Positions 35,031 through 48,290 of a DNA stretch of 64,000 nt are shown one piece after another. The notes under the pieces are model-generated. The model ran no database searches and was not told the origin of the DNA. It saw only the letters and a list, made by a program, of their open reading frames with translations. Within the stretch, counting starts at the first letter, position 1; every line of letters begins with the position of its first letter. The position numbers and the translations under genes are program-made. The stretch spans positions 1-64,000 of the forward strand of contig JAUCBJ010002187.1 in assembly GCA_032718475.1 (NCBI GenBank), in the 5' to 3' direction. The DNA comes from Nemertoderma westbladi (Eukaryota; Xenacoelomorpha; Nemertodermatida; Nemertodermatidae).

Positions 35031-38000
35031 AACTAACCCAAACAACGCCCAACCTCCTAACCCAAACAACGCCCAACCTCCTAACCCAAACAACGCCCAG
35101 CCTCCTAACCCAAACAACGCCCAACCTCCTAACCCAAACAACGCCCAACCTCCTAACCCAAACAACGCCCAGCCTCCTAACCCAAACAACGCCCAACCTC
35201 CTAACCCAAACAACGCCCAACCTCCTAACCCAAACAACGCCCAACCTCCTAACCCAAACAACGCCCAACCTCCTAACCCAAACAACGCCCAACCTCCTAA
35301 CCCAAACAAAGCCCAACCTCCTAACCCAAACAACGCCCAACCTCCTAACCCAAACAACGCCCAACCTCCTAACCCAAACAACGCCCAACCTCCTAACCCA
35401 AACAACGCCCAACCTCCTAACCCAAACAACGCCCAGCCTCCTAAGCCAAACAACGCCCAACCTCCTAACCCAAACAACGCCCAACCTTCTAACCCAATCA
35501 ACGTCCAACCTCCTAACCCAAACAACGCCCAACCTCCTAACCCAAACAACGCCCAACCTCCTAACCCAAACAACGCCCAACCTCCTAACCCAAACAACGC
35601 CCAACCTCCTAACCCAAACAACGCCCAACCTCCTAACCCAAACAACGCCCAGCCTCCTAACCCAAACAACGCCCAACCTCCTAACCCAAACAACGCCCAA
35701 CCTTCTAACCCAATCAACGTCCAACCTCCTAACCCAAACAACGCCCAACCTCCTAACCCAAACAACGCCCAACCTCCTAACCCAAACAACGCCCAATCTT
35801 CTAACCCAAACAACGCCCAATCTTCTAACCCAAACAACGCCCAACCTCCTAACACAAACAACGCCCAACCTCCTAACCCAAACAACGCCCAACCTCCTAA
35901 TCCAATCAACGTCCAACCTCCTAACCCAAACAACGCCCAACCTCCTAACCCAATCAACGTCCAACCTCCTAACCCAAACAACGCCCAACCTCCTAACCCA
36001 AACAACGCCCAGCCTCCTAACCCAAACAACGCCCAATGTTCTAACCCAAACAACGCCCAACCTCCTAACCCAAACAACGCCCAACCTCCTAACCCAAACA
36101 ACGCCCAACCTTCTAACCCAATCAACGTCCAACCTCCTAACCCAAACAACGCCCAGCCTCCTAACCCAAACAACGCCCAATGTTCTAACCCAAACAACGC
36201 CCAACCTCCTAACCCAAACAACGCCCAACCTCCTAACCCAAACAACGCCCAACCTCCTAACCCAAACAACGCCCAATCTTCTAACCCAAACAACGCCCAA
36301 TCTTCTAACCCAAACAACGCCCAACCTCCTAACACAAACAACGCCCAACCTCCTAACCCAAACAACGCCCAACCTCCTAACCCAATCAACGTCCAACCTC
36401 CTAACCCAAACAACGCCCAACCTCCTAACCCAAACAACGCCCAGCCTTCTATCCCAAACAACGCCCAATCTTCTAACCCAAACAACGCCCAAACTCCTAA
36501 CCCAAACAACGCCCAACCTCCCAACCCAAACAACGCCCAACCTCCTAACCCAAACAACACCCAGCCTCCTAACCCAAACAACGCCCAACCTCCTAACCCA
36601 AACAACGCCCAACCTCCAAACCCAATCAACGTCCAACCTCCTAACCCAAACAACGCCCAACCTCCTAACCCAAACAACGCCCAACCTCCTAACCCAATCA
36701 ACGCCCAACCTCCTAACCCAAACAACGCCCAACCTCCTAACCCAAACAACGCCCAACCTCCTAACCCAAACAACGCCCAACCTCCTAACCCAAACAACGC
36801 CCAACCTCCTAACCCAAACAACACCCAACCTCCTAACCCAAACAACGCCCAACCTCCTAACCCAAATAACGCCCAATCTTCTAACCCAAACAACGCCCAA
36901 CCTCCTAACCCAAACAACGCCTAACCTCCTAACTCAAACAACGCCCAACCCCCATACCCAAACAACGCCCAACCTCCTAACCCAAACAACGCCCAACCTT
37001 CTAACCCAAACAACGCCCAACCTCCTAACCCAAACAACGCCCAACCTTCTAACCCAAACAACGCCCAACCTCCTAACCCAAACAACGCCCAGCCTCCTAA
37101 TCCAAACAACGCCCAACCTCCTAACCCAAACAACGCCCAACCTCCTAACCCAAACAACGCCCAACCTCCTAACCCAAACAACGCCCAACCTCCTAACCCA
37201 AACAACGCCCAACCTCCTAACCCAAACAACGCCCAACCTCCTAACCCAAACAACGCCCAACCTCCTAACCCAAACAACGCACAACCTCCTAACCCAAACA
37301 ACGCCCAATCTTCTAACCCAAACAACGCCCAGCCTCCTAACCCAAATAACGCCCAACCTCCTAACCCAAACAACGCCCAACCTCCTAACCCAAACAACGC
37401 CCAACCTCCTAACCCAAACAACGCCCAACCTCCTAACCCAAACAACGCCCAGCCTCCTAACCCAAACAACGCCCAATCTTCTAACCCAAACAACGCCCAG
37501 CCTCCTAACCCAAATAACGCCCAACCTCCTAACCCAAACAACGCCCAACCTCCTAACCCAAACAACGCCCAACCTCCTAAACCAAACAACGCCCAACCTC
37601 CTAACCCAAACAACGCCCAACCTCCTAACCCAAACAACGCCCAACCTCCTAAACCAAACAACGCCCAATCTTCTAACCCAAACAACGCCCAGCCTCCTAA
37701 CCCAAATAACGCCCAACCTCCTAACCCAAACAACGCCCAACCTCCTAACCCAAACAACGTCCAACCTCCTAACCCAAACAACGCCCAACCTCCTAACCCA
37801 AACAACGCCCAGCCTCCTAACCCAAACAACGCCCAATCTTCTAACCCAAACAACGCCTAACCTCCTAACCTAAACAACGCCCAACCTCCTAACCCAAACA
37901 ACGCCCAATCTTCTAACCCAAACAACGCCCAATCTTCTAACCCAAACAACGCCCAACCTCCTAACCCAAACAACGCCCAACCTCTTAACCCAAACAACGC

Positions 38001-41000
38001 CCAACCTCCTAACCCAAACAACGCCCAATCTCCTAACCCAAACAACGCCCAATCTTCTAACCCAAACAACGCCCAACCTCCTAACCCAAACAACGCCCAA
38101 CCTCCTAACCCAAAAAACGCCTAATCTTCTAACCCAAACAACGCCCAACCTCCTAACCCTAATAACGCCCAACCTCCTAACCCAAACAACGCCCAACCTC
38201 CTAACCCAAACAACGCCCAATATTCTAACCCAAACAACGCCCAATCTCCTAACCCAAACAACGCCCAACCTCCTAACCCAAACAACGCCCAACCTCCTAA
38301 CCCAAACAACGCCCAGCCTCCTAACCCAAACAACGCCCAACCTCCTAACCCAAACAACGCCCAACCTCCTAACCCAAACAACGCCCAACCTCCTAACCCA
38401 AACAACACCCAACCTCCTAACCCAAACAACGCCCAACCTCCTAACCCAAATAACGCCCAATCTTCTAACCCAAACAACGCCCAACCTCCTAACCCAAACA
38501 ACGCCTAACCTCCTAACCCAAACAACGCCCAACCCCCATACCCAAACAACGCCCAACCTCCTAACCCAAACAACGCCCAACCTTCTAACCCAAACAACGC
38601 CCAACCTCCTAACCCAAACAACGCCCAACCTCCTAAGCCAAACAACGCCCAACCTCCTAACCCAAACAACGCCCAACCTTCTAACCCAAACAACGCCCAA
38701 CCTCCTAACCCAAACAACGCCCAGCCTCCTAATCCAAACAACGCCCAACCTCCTAACCCAAACAACGCCCAACCTCCTAACCCAAACAACGCCCAACCTC
38801 CTAACCCAAACAACGCCCAACCTCCTAACCCAAACAACGCCCAACCTCCTAACCCAAACAACGCCCAACCTCCTAACCCAAACAACGCCCAACCTCCTAA
38901 CCCAAACAACGCACAACCTCCTAACCCAAACAACGCCCAATCTTCTAACCCAAACAACGCCCAGCCTCCTAACCCAAATAACGCCCAACCTCCTAACCCA
39001 AACAACGCCCAACCTCCTAACCCAAACAACGCCCAACCTCCTAACCCAAACAACGCCCAACCTCCTAACCCAAACAACGCCCAGCCTCCTAACCCAAACA
39101 ACGCCCAATCTTCTAACCCAAACAACGCCCAGCCTCCTAACCCAAATAACGCCCAACCTCCTAACCCAAACAACGCCCAACCTCCTAACCCAAACAACGC
39201 CCAACCTCCTAAACCAAACAACGCCCAACCTCCTAACCCAAACAACGCCCAACCTCCTAACCCAAACAACGCCCAACCTCCTAAACCAAACAACGCCCAA
39301 TCTTCTAACCCAAACAACGCCCAGCCTCCTAACCCAAATAACGCCCAACCTCCTAACCCAAACAACGCCCAACCTCCTAACCCAAACAACGTCCAACCTC
39401 CTAACCCAAACAACGCCCAACCTCCTAACCCAAACAACGCCCAGCCTCCTAACCCAAACAACGCCCAATCTTCTAACCCAAACAACGCCTAACCTCCTAA
39501 CCTAAACAACGCCCAACCTCCTAACCCAAACAACGCCCAATCTTCTAACCCAAACAACGCCCAATCTTCTAACCCAAACAACGCCCAACCTCCTAACCCA
39601 AACAACGCCCAACCTCTTAACCCAAACAACGCCCAACCTCCTAACCCAAACAACGCCCAATCTCCTAACCCAAACAACGCCCAATCTTCTAACCCAAACA
39701 ACGCCCAACCTCCTAACCCAAACAACGCCCAACCTCCTAACCCAAAAAACGCCTAATCTTCTAACCCAAACAACGCCCAACCTCCTAACCCTAATAACGC
39801 CCAACCTCCTAACCCAAACAACGCCCAACCTCCTAACCCAAACAACGCCCAATATTCTAACCCAAACAACGCCCAATCTCCTAACCCAAACAACGCCCAA
39901 CCTCCTAACCCAAACAACGCCCAACCTCCTAACCCAAACAACGCCCAGCCTCCTAACCCAAACAACGCCCAACCTCCTAACCCAAACAACGCCCAACCTC
40001 CTAACCCAAACAACGCCCAACCACCTAACCCAAACAACACCCAACCTCCTAACCCAAACAACGCCCAACCTCCTAACCCAAATAACGCCCAATCTTCTAA
40101 CCCAAACAACGCCCAACCTCCTAACCCAAACAACGCCTAACCTCCTAACCCAAACAACGCCCAACCCCCATACCCAAACAACGCCCAACCTCCTAACCCA
40201 AACAACGCCCAACCTTCTAACCCAAACAACGCCCAACCTCCTAACCCAAACAACGCCCAACCTCCTAAGCCAAACAACGCCCAACCTTCTAACCCAAACA
40301 ACGCCCAACCTCCTAACCCAAACAACGCCCAACCTCCTAACCCAAACAACGCCCAACCTCCTAACCCAAACAACGCCCAGCCTCCTAACCCAAACAACGC
40401 CCAACCTCCTAACCCAAACAACGCCCAACCTCCTAACCCAAACAACGCCCAACCTCCTAACCCAAACAACGCCCAACCTCCTAACCCAAACAACGCCCAA
40501 CCTCCTAACCAAACAACGCCCAACCTCCTAACCCAAACAACGCCCAACCTCATAACCCAAACAACGTCTAACCTCCTAACCCAAACAACGCCCAACCTCC
40601 TAACCCAAATAACGCCCAACCTCCTAACCCAAACAACGCCCAACCTCCTAACCCAAACTACGCCCAGCCTCCTAACCCAAACAACGCGCAATCTTCTAAC
40701 CCAAACAACGCCCAATCTTCTAACCCAAACAACGCCCAACCTCCTAACACAAACAACGCCCAACCTCCTAACCCAAACAACGCCCAACCTCCTAACCCAA
40801 TCAACGTCCAACCTCCTAACCCAAACAACGCCAACCTCCTAACCCAAACAACGCCCAGCCTCCTATCCCAAACAACGCCCAATCTTCTAACCCAAACAAC
40901 GCCCAAACTCCTAACCCAAACAACGCCCAACCTCCCAACCCAAACAACGCCCAACCTCCTAACCCAAACAACACCCAGCCTCCTAACCCAAACAACGCCC

Positions 41001-43505
41001 AACCTCCTAACCCAAACAACGCCCAACCTCCAAACCCAATCAACGTCCAACCTCCTAACCCAAACAACGCCCAACCTCCTAACCCAAACAACGCCCAACC
41101 TCCTAACCCAATCAACGTCCAACCTCCTAACCCAAACAACGCCCAACCTCCTAACCCAAACAACGCACAACCTCCTAACCCAAACAACGCCCAACCTCCT
41201 AACCCAAACAACGCCCAACCTCCTAACCCAAACAACACCCAACCTCCAAACCCAAACAACGCCCAACCTCCTAACCCAAATAACGCCCAATCTTCTAACC
41301 CAAACAACGCCCAACCTCCTAACCCAAACAACGCCTAACCTCCTAACTCAAACAACGCCCAACCCCCATACCCAAACAACGCCCAACCTCCTAACCCAAA
41401 CAACGCCCAACCTTCTAACCCAAACAACGCCCAACCTCCTAACCCAAACAACGCCCAACCTTCTAACCCAAACAACGCCCAACCTCCTAACCCAAACAAC
41501 GCCCAGCCTCCTAATCCAAACAACGCCCAACCTCCTAACCCAAACAACGCCCAACCTCCTAACCCAAACAACGCCCAACCTCCTCACCCAAACAACGCCC
41601 AACCTCCTAACCCAAACAACGCCCAACCTCCTAACCCAAACAACGCCCAACCTCCTAACCCAAACAACGCCCAACCTCCTAACCCAAACAACGCACAACC
41701 TCCTAACCCAAACAACGCCCAATCTTCTAACCCAAACAACGCCCAGCCTCCTAACCCAAATAACGCCCAACCTCCTAACCCAAACAACGCCCAACCTCCT
41801 AACCCAAACAACGCCCAACCTCCTAACCCAAACAACGCCCAACCTCCTAACCCAAACAACGCCCAGCCTCCTAACCCAAACAACGCCCAATCTTCTAACC
41901 CAAACAACGCCCAGCATCCTAACCCAAATAACGCCCAACCTCCTAACCCAAACAACGCCCAACCTCCTAACCCAAACAACGCCCAACCTCCTAAACCAAA
42001 CAACGCCCAACCTCCTAACCCAAACAACGCCCAACCTCCTAACCCAAACAACGCCCAACCTCCTAACCCAAACAACGCCCAATCTTCTAACCCAAACAAC
42101 GCCCAGCCTCCTAACCCAAATAACGCCCAACCTCCTAACCCAAACAACGCCCAACCTCCTAACCCAAACAACGTCCAACCTCCTAACCCAAACAACGCCC
42201 AACCTCCTAACCCAAACAACGCCCAGCCTCCTAACCCAAACAACGCCCAATCTTCTAACCCAAACAACGCCTAACCTCCTAACCTAAACAACGCCCAACC
42301 TCCTAACCCAAACAACGCCCAATCTTCTAACCCAAACAACGCCCAATCTTCTAACCCAAACAACGCCCAACCTCCTAACCCAAACAACGCCCAACCTCTT
42401 AACCCAAACAACGCCCAACCTCCTAACCCAAACAACGCCCAATCTCCTAACCCAAACAACGCCCAATCTTCTAACCCAAACAACGCCCAACCTCCTAACC
42501 CAAACAACGCCCAACCTCCTAACCCAAAAAACGCCTAATCTTCTAACCCAAACAACGCCCAACCTCCTAACCCTAATAACGCCCAACCTCCTAACCCAAA
42601 CAACGCCCAACCTCCTAACCCAAACAACGCCCAATATTCTAACCCAAACAACGCCCAATCTCCTAACCCAAACAACGCCCAACCTCCTAACCCAAACAAC
42701 GCCCAACCTCCTAACCCAAACAACGCCCAGCCTCCTAACCCAAACAACGCCCAACCTCCTAACCCAAACAACGCCCAACCTCCTAACCCAAACAACGCCC
42801 AACCTCCTAACCCAAACAACACCCAACCTCCTAACCCAAACAACGCCCAACCTCCTAACTCAAATAACGCCCAATCTTCTAACCCAAACAACGCCCAACC
42901 TCCTAACCCAAACAACGCCTAACCTCCTAACCCAAACAACGCCCAACCCCCATACCCAAACAATGCCCAACCTCCTAACCCAAACAACGCCCAACCTTCT
43001 AACCCAAACAACGCCCAACCTCCTAACCCAAACAACGCCCAACCTCCTAAGCCAAACAACGCCCAACCTTCTAACCCAAACAACGCCCAACCTCCTAACC
43101 CAAACAACGCCCAACCTCCTAACCCAAACAACGCCCAACCTCCTAACCCAAACAACGCCCAGCCTCCTAACCCAAACAACGCCCAACCTCCTAACCCAAA
43201 CAACGCCCAACCTCCTAACCCAAACAACGCCCAACCTCCTAACCCAAACAACGCCCAACCTCCTAACCCAAACAACGCCCAACCTCCTAACCAAACAACG
43301 CCCAACCTCCTAACCCAAACAACGCCCAACCTCATAACCCAAACAACGTCTAACCTCCTAACCCAAACAACGCCCAACCTCCTAACCCAAATAACGCCCA
43401 ACCTCCTAACCCAAACAACGCCCAACCTCCTAAACCAAACTACGCCCAGCCTCCTAACCCAAACAACGCCCAACTTCCTAACCCAAACAACGCCCAACCT
43501 CCAAC
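35031..43505. repeat. 24-bp minisatellite, about 350 copies, strongly strand-biased
   Basis: Each unit contains CTAACCCAAACAACGCCCAA plus CCTC; the + strand has usually one G per unit. Frequent variants are TTCT, CAGCC, AATAACG, AATCAACGTCC. Variant order repeats in large blocks: starts at about 36921, 38505 and 41335, so offsets of 1632 and 2782 bp between corresponding points such as 37857, 39489 and 42271. Small indels occur near 40510, 40830 and 43290. The open frames on - (FGLGGWAL, VVWVRRLG) are artefacts of the 24-bp period. Confidence 0.96.
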
Positions 43506-44047
43506 CAAATTAACTGGTCTTGTATTTGGTGTGAAAATGGCATAATTTACATTCAGTCAGTCATTCGAACTAATGCATTGGAACTAAATCGATTGGAATT
43601 AAGTTCGATTTATAACATCAATTTTGGAACTAAATTCGTTTCAATTGGAACTAAGTTCGTGATACCGTTCTAGCCTGTTATCTTGTAACAACACCCTTAT
43701 GCCATGTTTTTTACGTTTTTATATACGAAAGTAAAAAGCCAGGTTACGGTTCATTTTTTGCTCGCATTGAAAATTTTTATTTAACTTACATTTTTATTAA
43801 TTGAAATAAAAAGACAAAGATAAAAATGACACATGTGAAGAATTATTGGATTTTGTTAATCTCATGACGAAAACCATGTTGGGCTAGTTTGAAATAAACA
43901 TTTTCTTTTTTAAGCAAGTTTTTTCATTTTTTTTTCTGAGTTCCCATAACCATATTGTACAATTGTAAAATTAACAAGTCCTACCGAGTGCGTAAATTTT
44001 ACAGGGTACGTCAATTATTATTCTTATTGATATTGTAAATATATTTA
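43506..44047. other. Unique AT-rich spacer
   Basis: No gene recognised. Contains a few repeats of GGAACTAA(A/G)TTCGTTT type near 43580-43655. Confidence 0.45.
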
Positions 44048-44311
44048 TTAATCTAGAACACATTGGGTGCATTTTACGGCATAATGTTCGCATTCATCAT
44101 TGTTTGCGGGAACATTGTCACAAAAATCCACCGAAAGACTAGAATATACAGAAACCTGGAAGCAACAACTCGAGCAATGTGTTTGGCAGTCTCCATTGAG
44201 AACTGATGGACAAGTCCTTTCGCAGTGCGTGTTGCAATCATCTATACATTCGCTGTTGACAGCAATTATGAAGGTTATCAACAGGAAAGAGCATAAATTA
44301 TTGAATATCAT
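44048..44311 (-). CDS. Possible small secreted cysteine-rich peptide (87 aa)
   Basis: From the ATG at 44311 the frame encodes MIFNNLCSFLLITFIIAVNS, a good signal peptide (short polar start, hydrophobic core, small residues before the cut). A mature part of ~67 residues follows, with twelve cysteines. The spacing is C-x3-C-x3-C-x3-C-x7-C-x3-C-x2-C-C, then a loop of ~15 residues and C-x9-C-x6-C-x2-C. An even cysteine count with a signal peptide suggests a disulfide-rich secreted product. I do not recognise the family; it could be a defence, inhibitor or venom-like scaffold, and the sequence does not decide. The frame continues 27 codons upstream, but the second ATG gives the signal peptide. The single-exon prediction has no independent support. 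Confidence 0.45.
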   Translation of the reverse strand: MIFNNLCSFLLITFIIAVNSECIDDCNTHCERTCPSVLNGDCQTHCSSCCFQVSVYSSLSVDFCDNVPANNDECEHYAVKCTQCVLD

Positions 44312-45508
44312 TGTGCAATTATAAGTTAACTTTTTATGACAAAATAATACTGTAAATCCCTCTGTGGAAATGATAAAACAAAATGGGTACAATTATTTCG
44401 ACCAAATTAAATAACGCCCAAGTTTGAAGGGTTAAGTATACTAATCAATCAGTTTATATTAAAAAGATGCACTGGGGAGGAACTTATTGGACGCAGCCTC
44501 GCTATTATAATAAAGTTGTTGGAGGAGGAGGACTGGTAGAGGCGCTGGTTCCGAATACACACGGAGTGGTGAGAGAATTGTCCGACTCTCGAGTGGAGTT
44601 TTATTAAATCGCAGCTTGAAAAAGTTTACAGGGAATTTATAAATAAAGTTGATTTCATTCAGAAATTTCTTCATCTCTTTTTACTCGACCAACGAACTTT
44701 AAACATTTCGTTGACAAATAGAGCTAATCTAAACTACACATAGCCACGTCTAAAATACACTAAAAGGATAACTTATTAATGTTACATAAACAGAGTTTAC
44801 AAATGAGTTTAGAATCAATTATTTATGGCTATTATATGTAATATTAAAGGTGAATTAATTTGGAGCCCGCGCACTGTAATATAACACTATGTAATATAAT
44901 TCACATCTTCATATGAATTAGAATCTCGGGGTCTTTTAACTTAGGAGATTAAAGGACACTGAATTAGCAGATAAAGAGCGCCAATCTACAGAAACGAGTT
45001 GGAAATCCTGGGCGCTATTATACAGCTAGACAGGTGGAGACGGAGTTTTCCATATCCACATCGATATAAACAAACGCTTACTCTATATAGCCTTTTACAG
45101 GTTTTAAAGGCTTTACTAGCCTACATTCAATTCATTCTCTTATAACCCAACCCAAACCCATCCCCATTCATATATTACATATATAATTATTTGATCACAA
45201 TAATCCCGAGTTTGTGTTTGAAAATGTTATGATAAGAAAGTTCGGTAAGCCATCCACGTTGTATTTATAAATAGTTTTAAATCAATTATATGTATTTAAC
45301 AATAATTATTACAACTAACTTTAAATCATTTACCAGTAGCACATCAAACAGAGATATTCTTACAACATTAACAAAATGTACCATTAAACCTTTAGTTTCA
45401 TTTTCTATATAATGAAATGAAAAGGAAACGGAATTATTCGCCAAAAGACACACGTAAGTTTCAAATACAGCTGATTAGACAGCCAGATAGTTTATGTTAA
45501 GAAGAAAA
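44312..45508. other. Intergenic stretch, nothing recognised
   Basis: A 71-codon reverse frame at 44459-44674 shows no known domain or conserved motif. The rest is AT-rich. Confidence 0.45.
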
Positions 45509-46418
45509 ATAACCAGAGCTCAACCAGGACTCAACTCACTGCAAAATAACCAGAGCTCAACCAGGACTCAACTCACTCCACCAATAACCAGAGCTCAACC
45601 AGGACTCAACTCACTCCACCAATAACCAGAGCTCAACAAGGACTCAACTCACTCCACCAATAACCAGAGCTCAACAAGGACTCAACTCACTCCACCAATA
45701 ACCAGAGCTCAACCAGGACTCAACTCACTCCACCAATAACCAGAGCTCAACCAGGACTCAACTCACTCCACCAATAACCAGAGCTCAACCAGGACTCAAC
45801 TCACTCCACCAATAACCAGAGCTCAACCAGGACTCAACTCACTCCCCCAATAACCAGAGCTCAACCAGGACTCAACTCACTCCACCAATAACCAGAGCTC
45901 AACCAGGACGCAACTCACTCCACCAATAACCAGAGCTCAACCAGGACTCAACTCACTCCACCAATAACCAGAGCTCAACCAGGACTCAACTCACTCCACC
46001 AATAACCAGAGCTCAACCAGGACTCAACTCACTCCACCAATAACCAGAGCTCAACCAGGACTCAACTCACTCCACCAATAACCAGAGCTCAACCAGGACT
46101 CAACTCACTCCACCAATAACCAGAGCTCAACCAGGACTCAACTCACTCCACCAATAACCAGAGCTCAACCAGGACTCAACTCACTCCACCAATAACCAGA
46201 GCTCAACCAGGACTCAACTCACTCCACCAATAACCAGAGCTCAACAAGGACTCAACTCACTCCACCAATAACCAGAGCTCAACCAGGACTCAACTCACTC
46301 CACCAATAACCAGAGCTCAACCAGGACTCAACTCACTCCACCAATAACCAGAGCTCAACCAGGACTCAACTCACTCCACCAATAACCAGAGCTCAACCAG
46401 GACTCAACTCACTCCACC
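45509..46418. repeat. 38-bp minisatellite, about 24 nearly identical copies
   Basis: Each unit contains ACCAGAGCTCAACCAGGACT followed by CAACTCACTCCACCAAT. Only a few single-base variants are seen (CAACAAGG, ACGCAACTC, TCCCCCA), so the array is young or strongly homogenised. No frame stays open because 38 is not divisible by three. Confidence 0.95.
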
Positions 46419-47045
46419 TGAAATTTCGAATTAAAAAAGCGACTTTTTCGTGATATGCATATTTTATATAATTTATAAATTTATCTATAGTAATTTACAA
46501 TTTATTCACGAGCGAAAAGTGTTTTAAATAGTAATTAATAGTTAAGTTAAATTTAATATGTTCGGTAAAACTTAACTGTATTTCGGTGACATAAAGTACA
46601 GCTGAGATATCGGGCTGGTCCTTCAAAGTTACATTATCGTGATACACTCGAGACGCTATACTATGCGGAGGTCTGCCTATAAGTCGGTAAGCAGCAAGTA
46701 ATGAATAACTTTAGCAGCAACTGGATGTAAGTTTCTGTGTGTGAGGAACTGAGACACTCCGTACTGCAGCATTTATATAAAGTGATATTCCCTAGTTAGC
46801 CATATTTTTAAAGACTCCAATTACATTCCATTTATATACTATCTATATTTTATAATTTATGTGTTTCAATATATTATTAAATACATGACTGGACTAGTTA
46901 ATTATTTATTTGAAAATAATTATTATTCTTGAGCAACAAGTTTGCCGTCGTATGAGGAGTCTATATTAACAAGCTGCATACACAAGTTGCTGTGTGTGAC
47001 TAACTGGGGCCTTACAAACAGGAGACTTTGTTATGTATTGCTATA
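46419..47045. other. AT-rich intergenic stretch, nothing recognised
   Basis: No gene, RNA or repeat identified. Confidence 0.45.
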
Positions 47046-47048
47046 GAG

Positions 47049-47079
<31 letters not shown>

Positions 47080-48012
47080 TGGACGCAAAACCCGCCTTGG
47101 CGAATTAATATCCCGCCTCAATGTTAAATTCTCAATTTAGGGAAAGGAGCAGGTTACAGTGGAATGTTATTTTAACCAAAACAATAAACTAAGCACAATA
47201 GAACAGGTTACAGTTTTATTTTAGAGAGTAATCAGCTGTTATTTGCGTCGAATTTCCGCTGGAGAGGGATGAATTTGTATTGCGTCCAGTTTCCCCCCCT
47301 ATCTGATGTTATATATATGTTATTTATCGTACGCAGTTGTTGCAATAACGGCAATTGATACTAATAGATACTAATTGTATCAATATACCCCGGAAACCCC
47401 TATGTCTGACATAATGTAACAAAATTACGTACATTATTGTAAGAAAAGGCCACCTTATCTGCGTTAAAGAACCTCATGAACATGAAGAAACCTCCCTAGC
47501 TGCGGTCGCTTTGGTATATAAATAACACATTCGGGACATAACATTGGAAAGTGCTACTTATCACACAGTAGTTAGGTTAATGTTATAAATAATATTGTTG
47601 TAATTAGTTATTCATTAGATCAAGGCTATATTTAATAACAAAATCTTAAAGTACCGGTAATTAATAATAAAAAAAAAACAATATTAAATTTTTTATTTTT
47701 GTCTGTGTCATTATATAAAATGCAGATAGGGGAGGGGGAGGGGAGGGGGATGGGGGGGGGGGGGGGGGGGGCGATCAAATTCATCCCTCTCCAGGGGAAT
47801 TTCGACGCAAATAACAGCTGATTACTCCCAAAAATAAAACCTATAACCTGTCCTATTGACTTTAGTTAATTGTTTTGGTTAGAACGACGTGCTACTGTAA
47901 CCTGCTCCTTTCCCTAAATTGGTAATAATTTAACATTGAGGCGGGATATTAATTAGCCGAGATGGGATTTGCGTCAAGTCATCCTCCCCCCCCCCCCCCC
48001 TACCCTATCTCA
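47046..48012. mobile_element. Foldback element bounded by poly-G/poly-C tracts
   Basis: The left arm (about 47046-47300) and right arm (about 47745-48012) are reverse complements at roughly 85%. Shared strings are AATTAATATCCCGCCTCAAT, AGGGAAAGGAGCAGGTTACA, and GTAATCAGCTGTTATTTGCG. The outer ends are a long G run on the left and a C run on the right. The inner ends again carry C/G runs. Each arm contains one copy of the dispersed motif. The ~445-bp centre has no coding frame. Confidence 0.72.
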
Positions 48013-48048
48013 TAAAATTACTTTTTTAAGGGTCACTCTAAAAACAAC

Positions 48049-48290
48049 TCTGCCGTGCAATGTAAAAAGGCCGTAAGTTGCAACATATACTATTAAAGGA
48101 AAAAGACAGTAAGTGCAATACAAAAGATCGCAACTACTTAACTTTATACAAAAAAACAGGAGAGTTATAAAAACTTAGCAATTAACGGACATTTTAAACC
48201 AACAATCTTAGGGCAAAACCTAATTTGCTTTTTCTCGAAATAATTTTTTTTTTACTTAAAAGGTCTTTTCACATTGCACGGCAGACATTT
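48049..48290. mobile_element. Small MITE-like element with ~25-bp terminal inverted repeats
   Basis: CTGCCGTGCAATGTAAAAAG near 48050 is mirrored by CTTTTCACATTGCACGGCAG near 48266-48285. The interior of ~190 bp is AT-rich and non-coding. I could not see a clear target duplication. Confidence 0.55.

Noticed and set aside
34840-43497. Long frames of the VVWVRRLG and FGLGGWAL types on the - strand
   Set aside because: They follow the 24-bp array exactly, two frames are open at once over the same bases, and they end where the array has indels or TAA variants.
44459-44674. 71-codon - strand frame starting MKKFLNEINF
   Set aside because: No KPGxGAP motif, domain or clear splice sites; I could not link it to the CSPP1-like gene as a 5' exon.
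45509-46418. CRISPR-like 38-bp repeats
   Set aside because: A pure tandem array without spacers.
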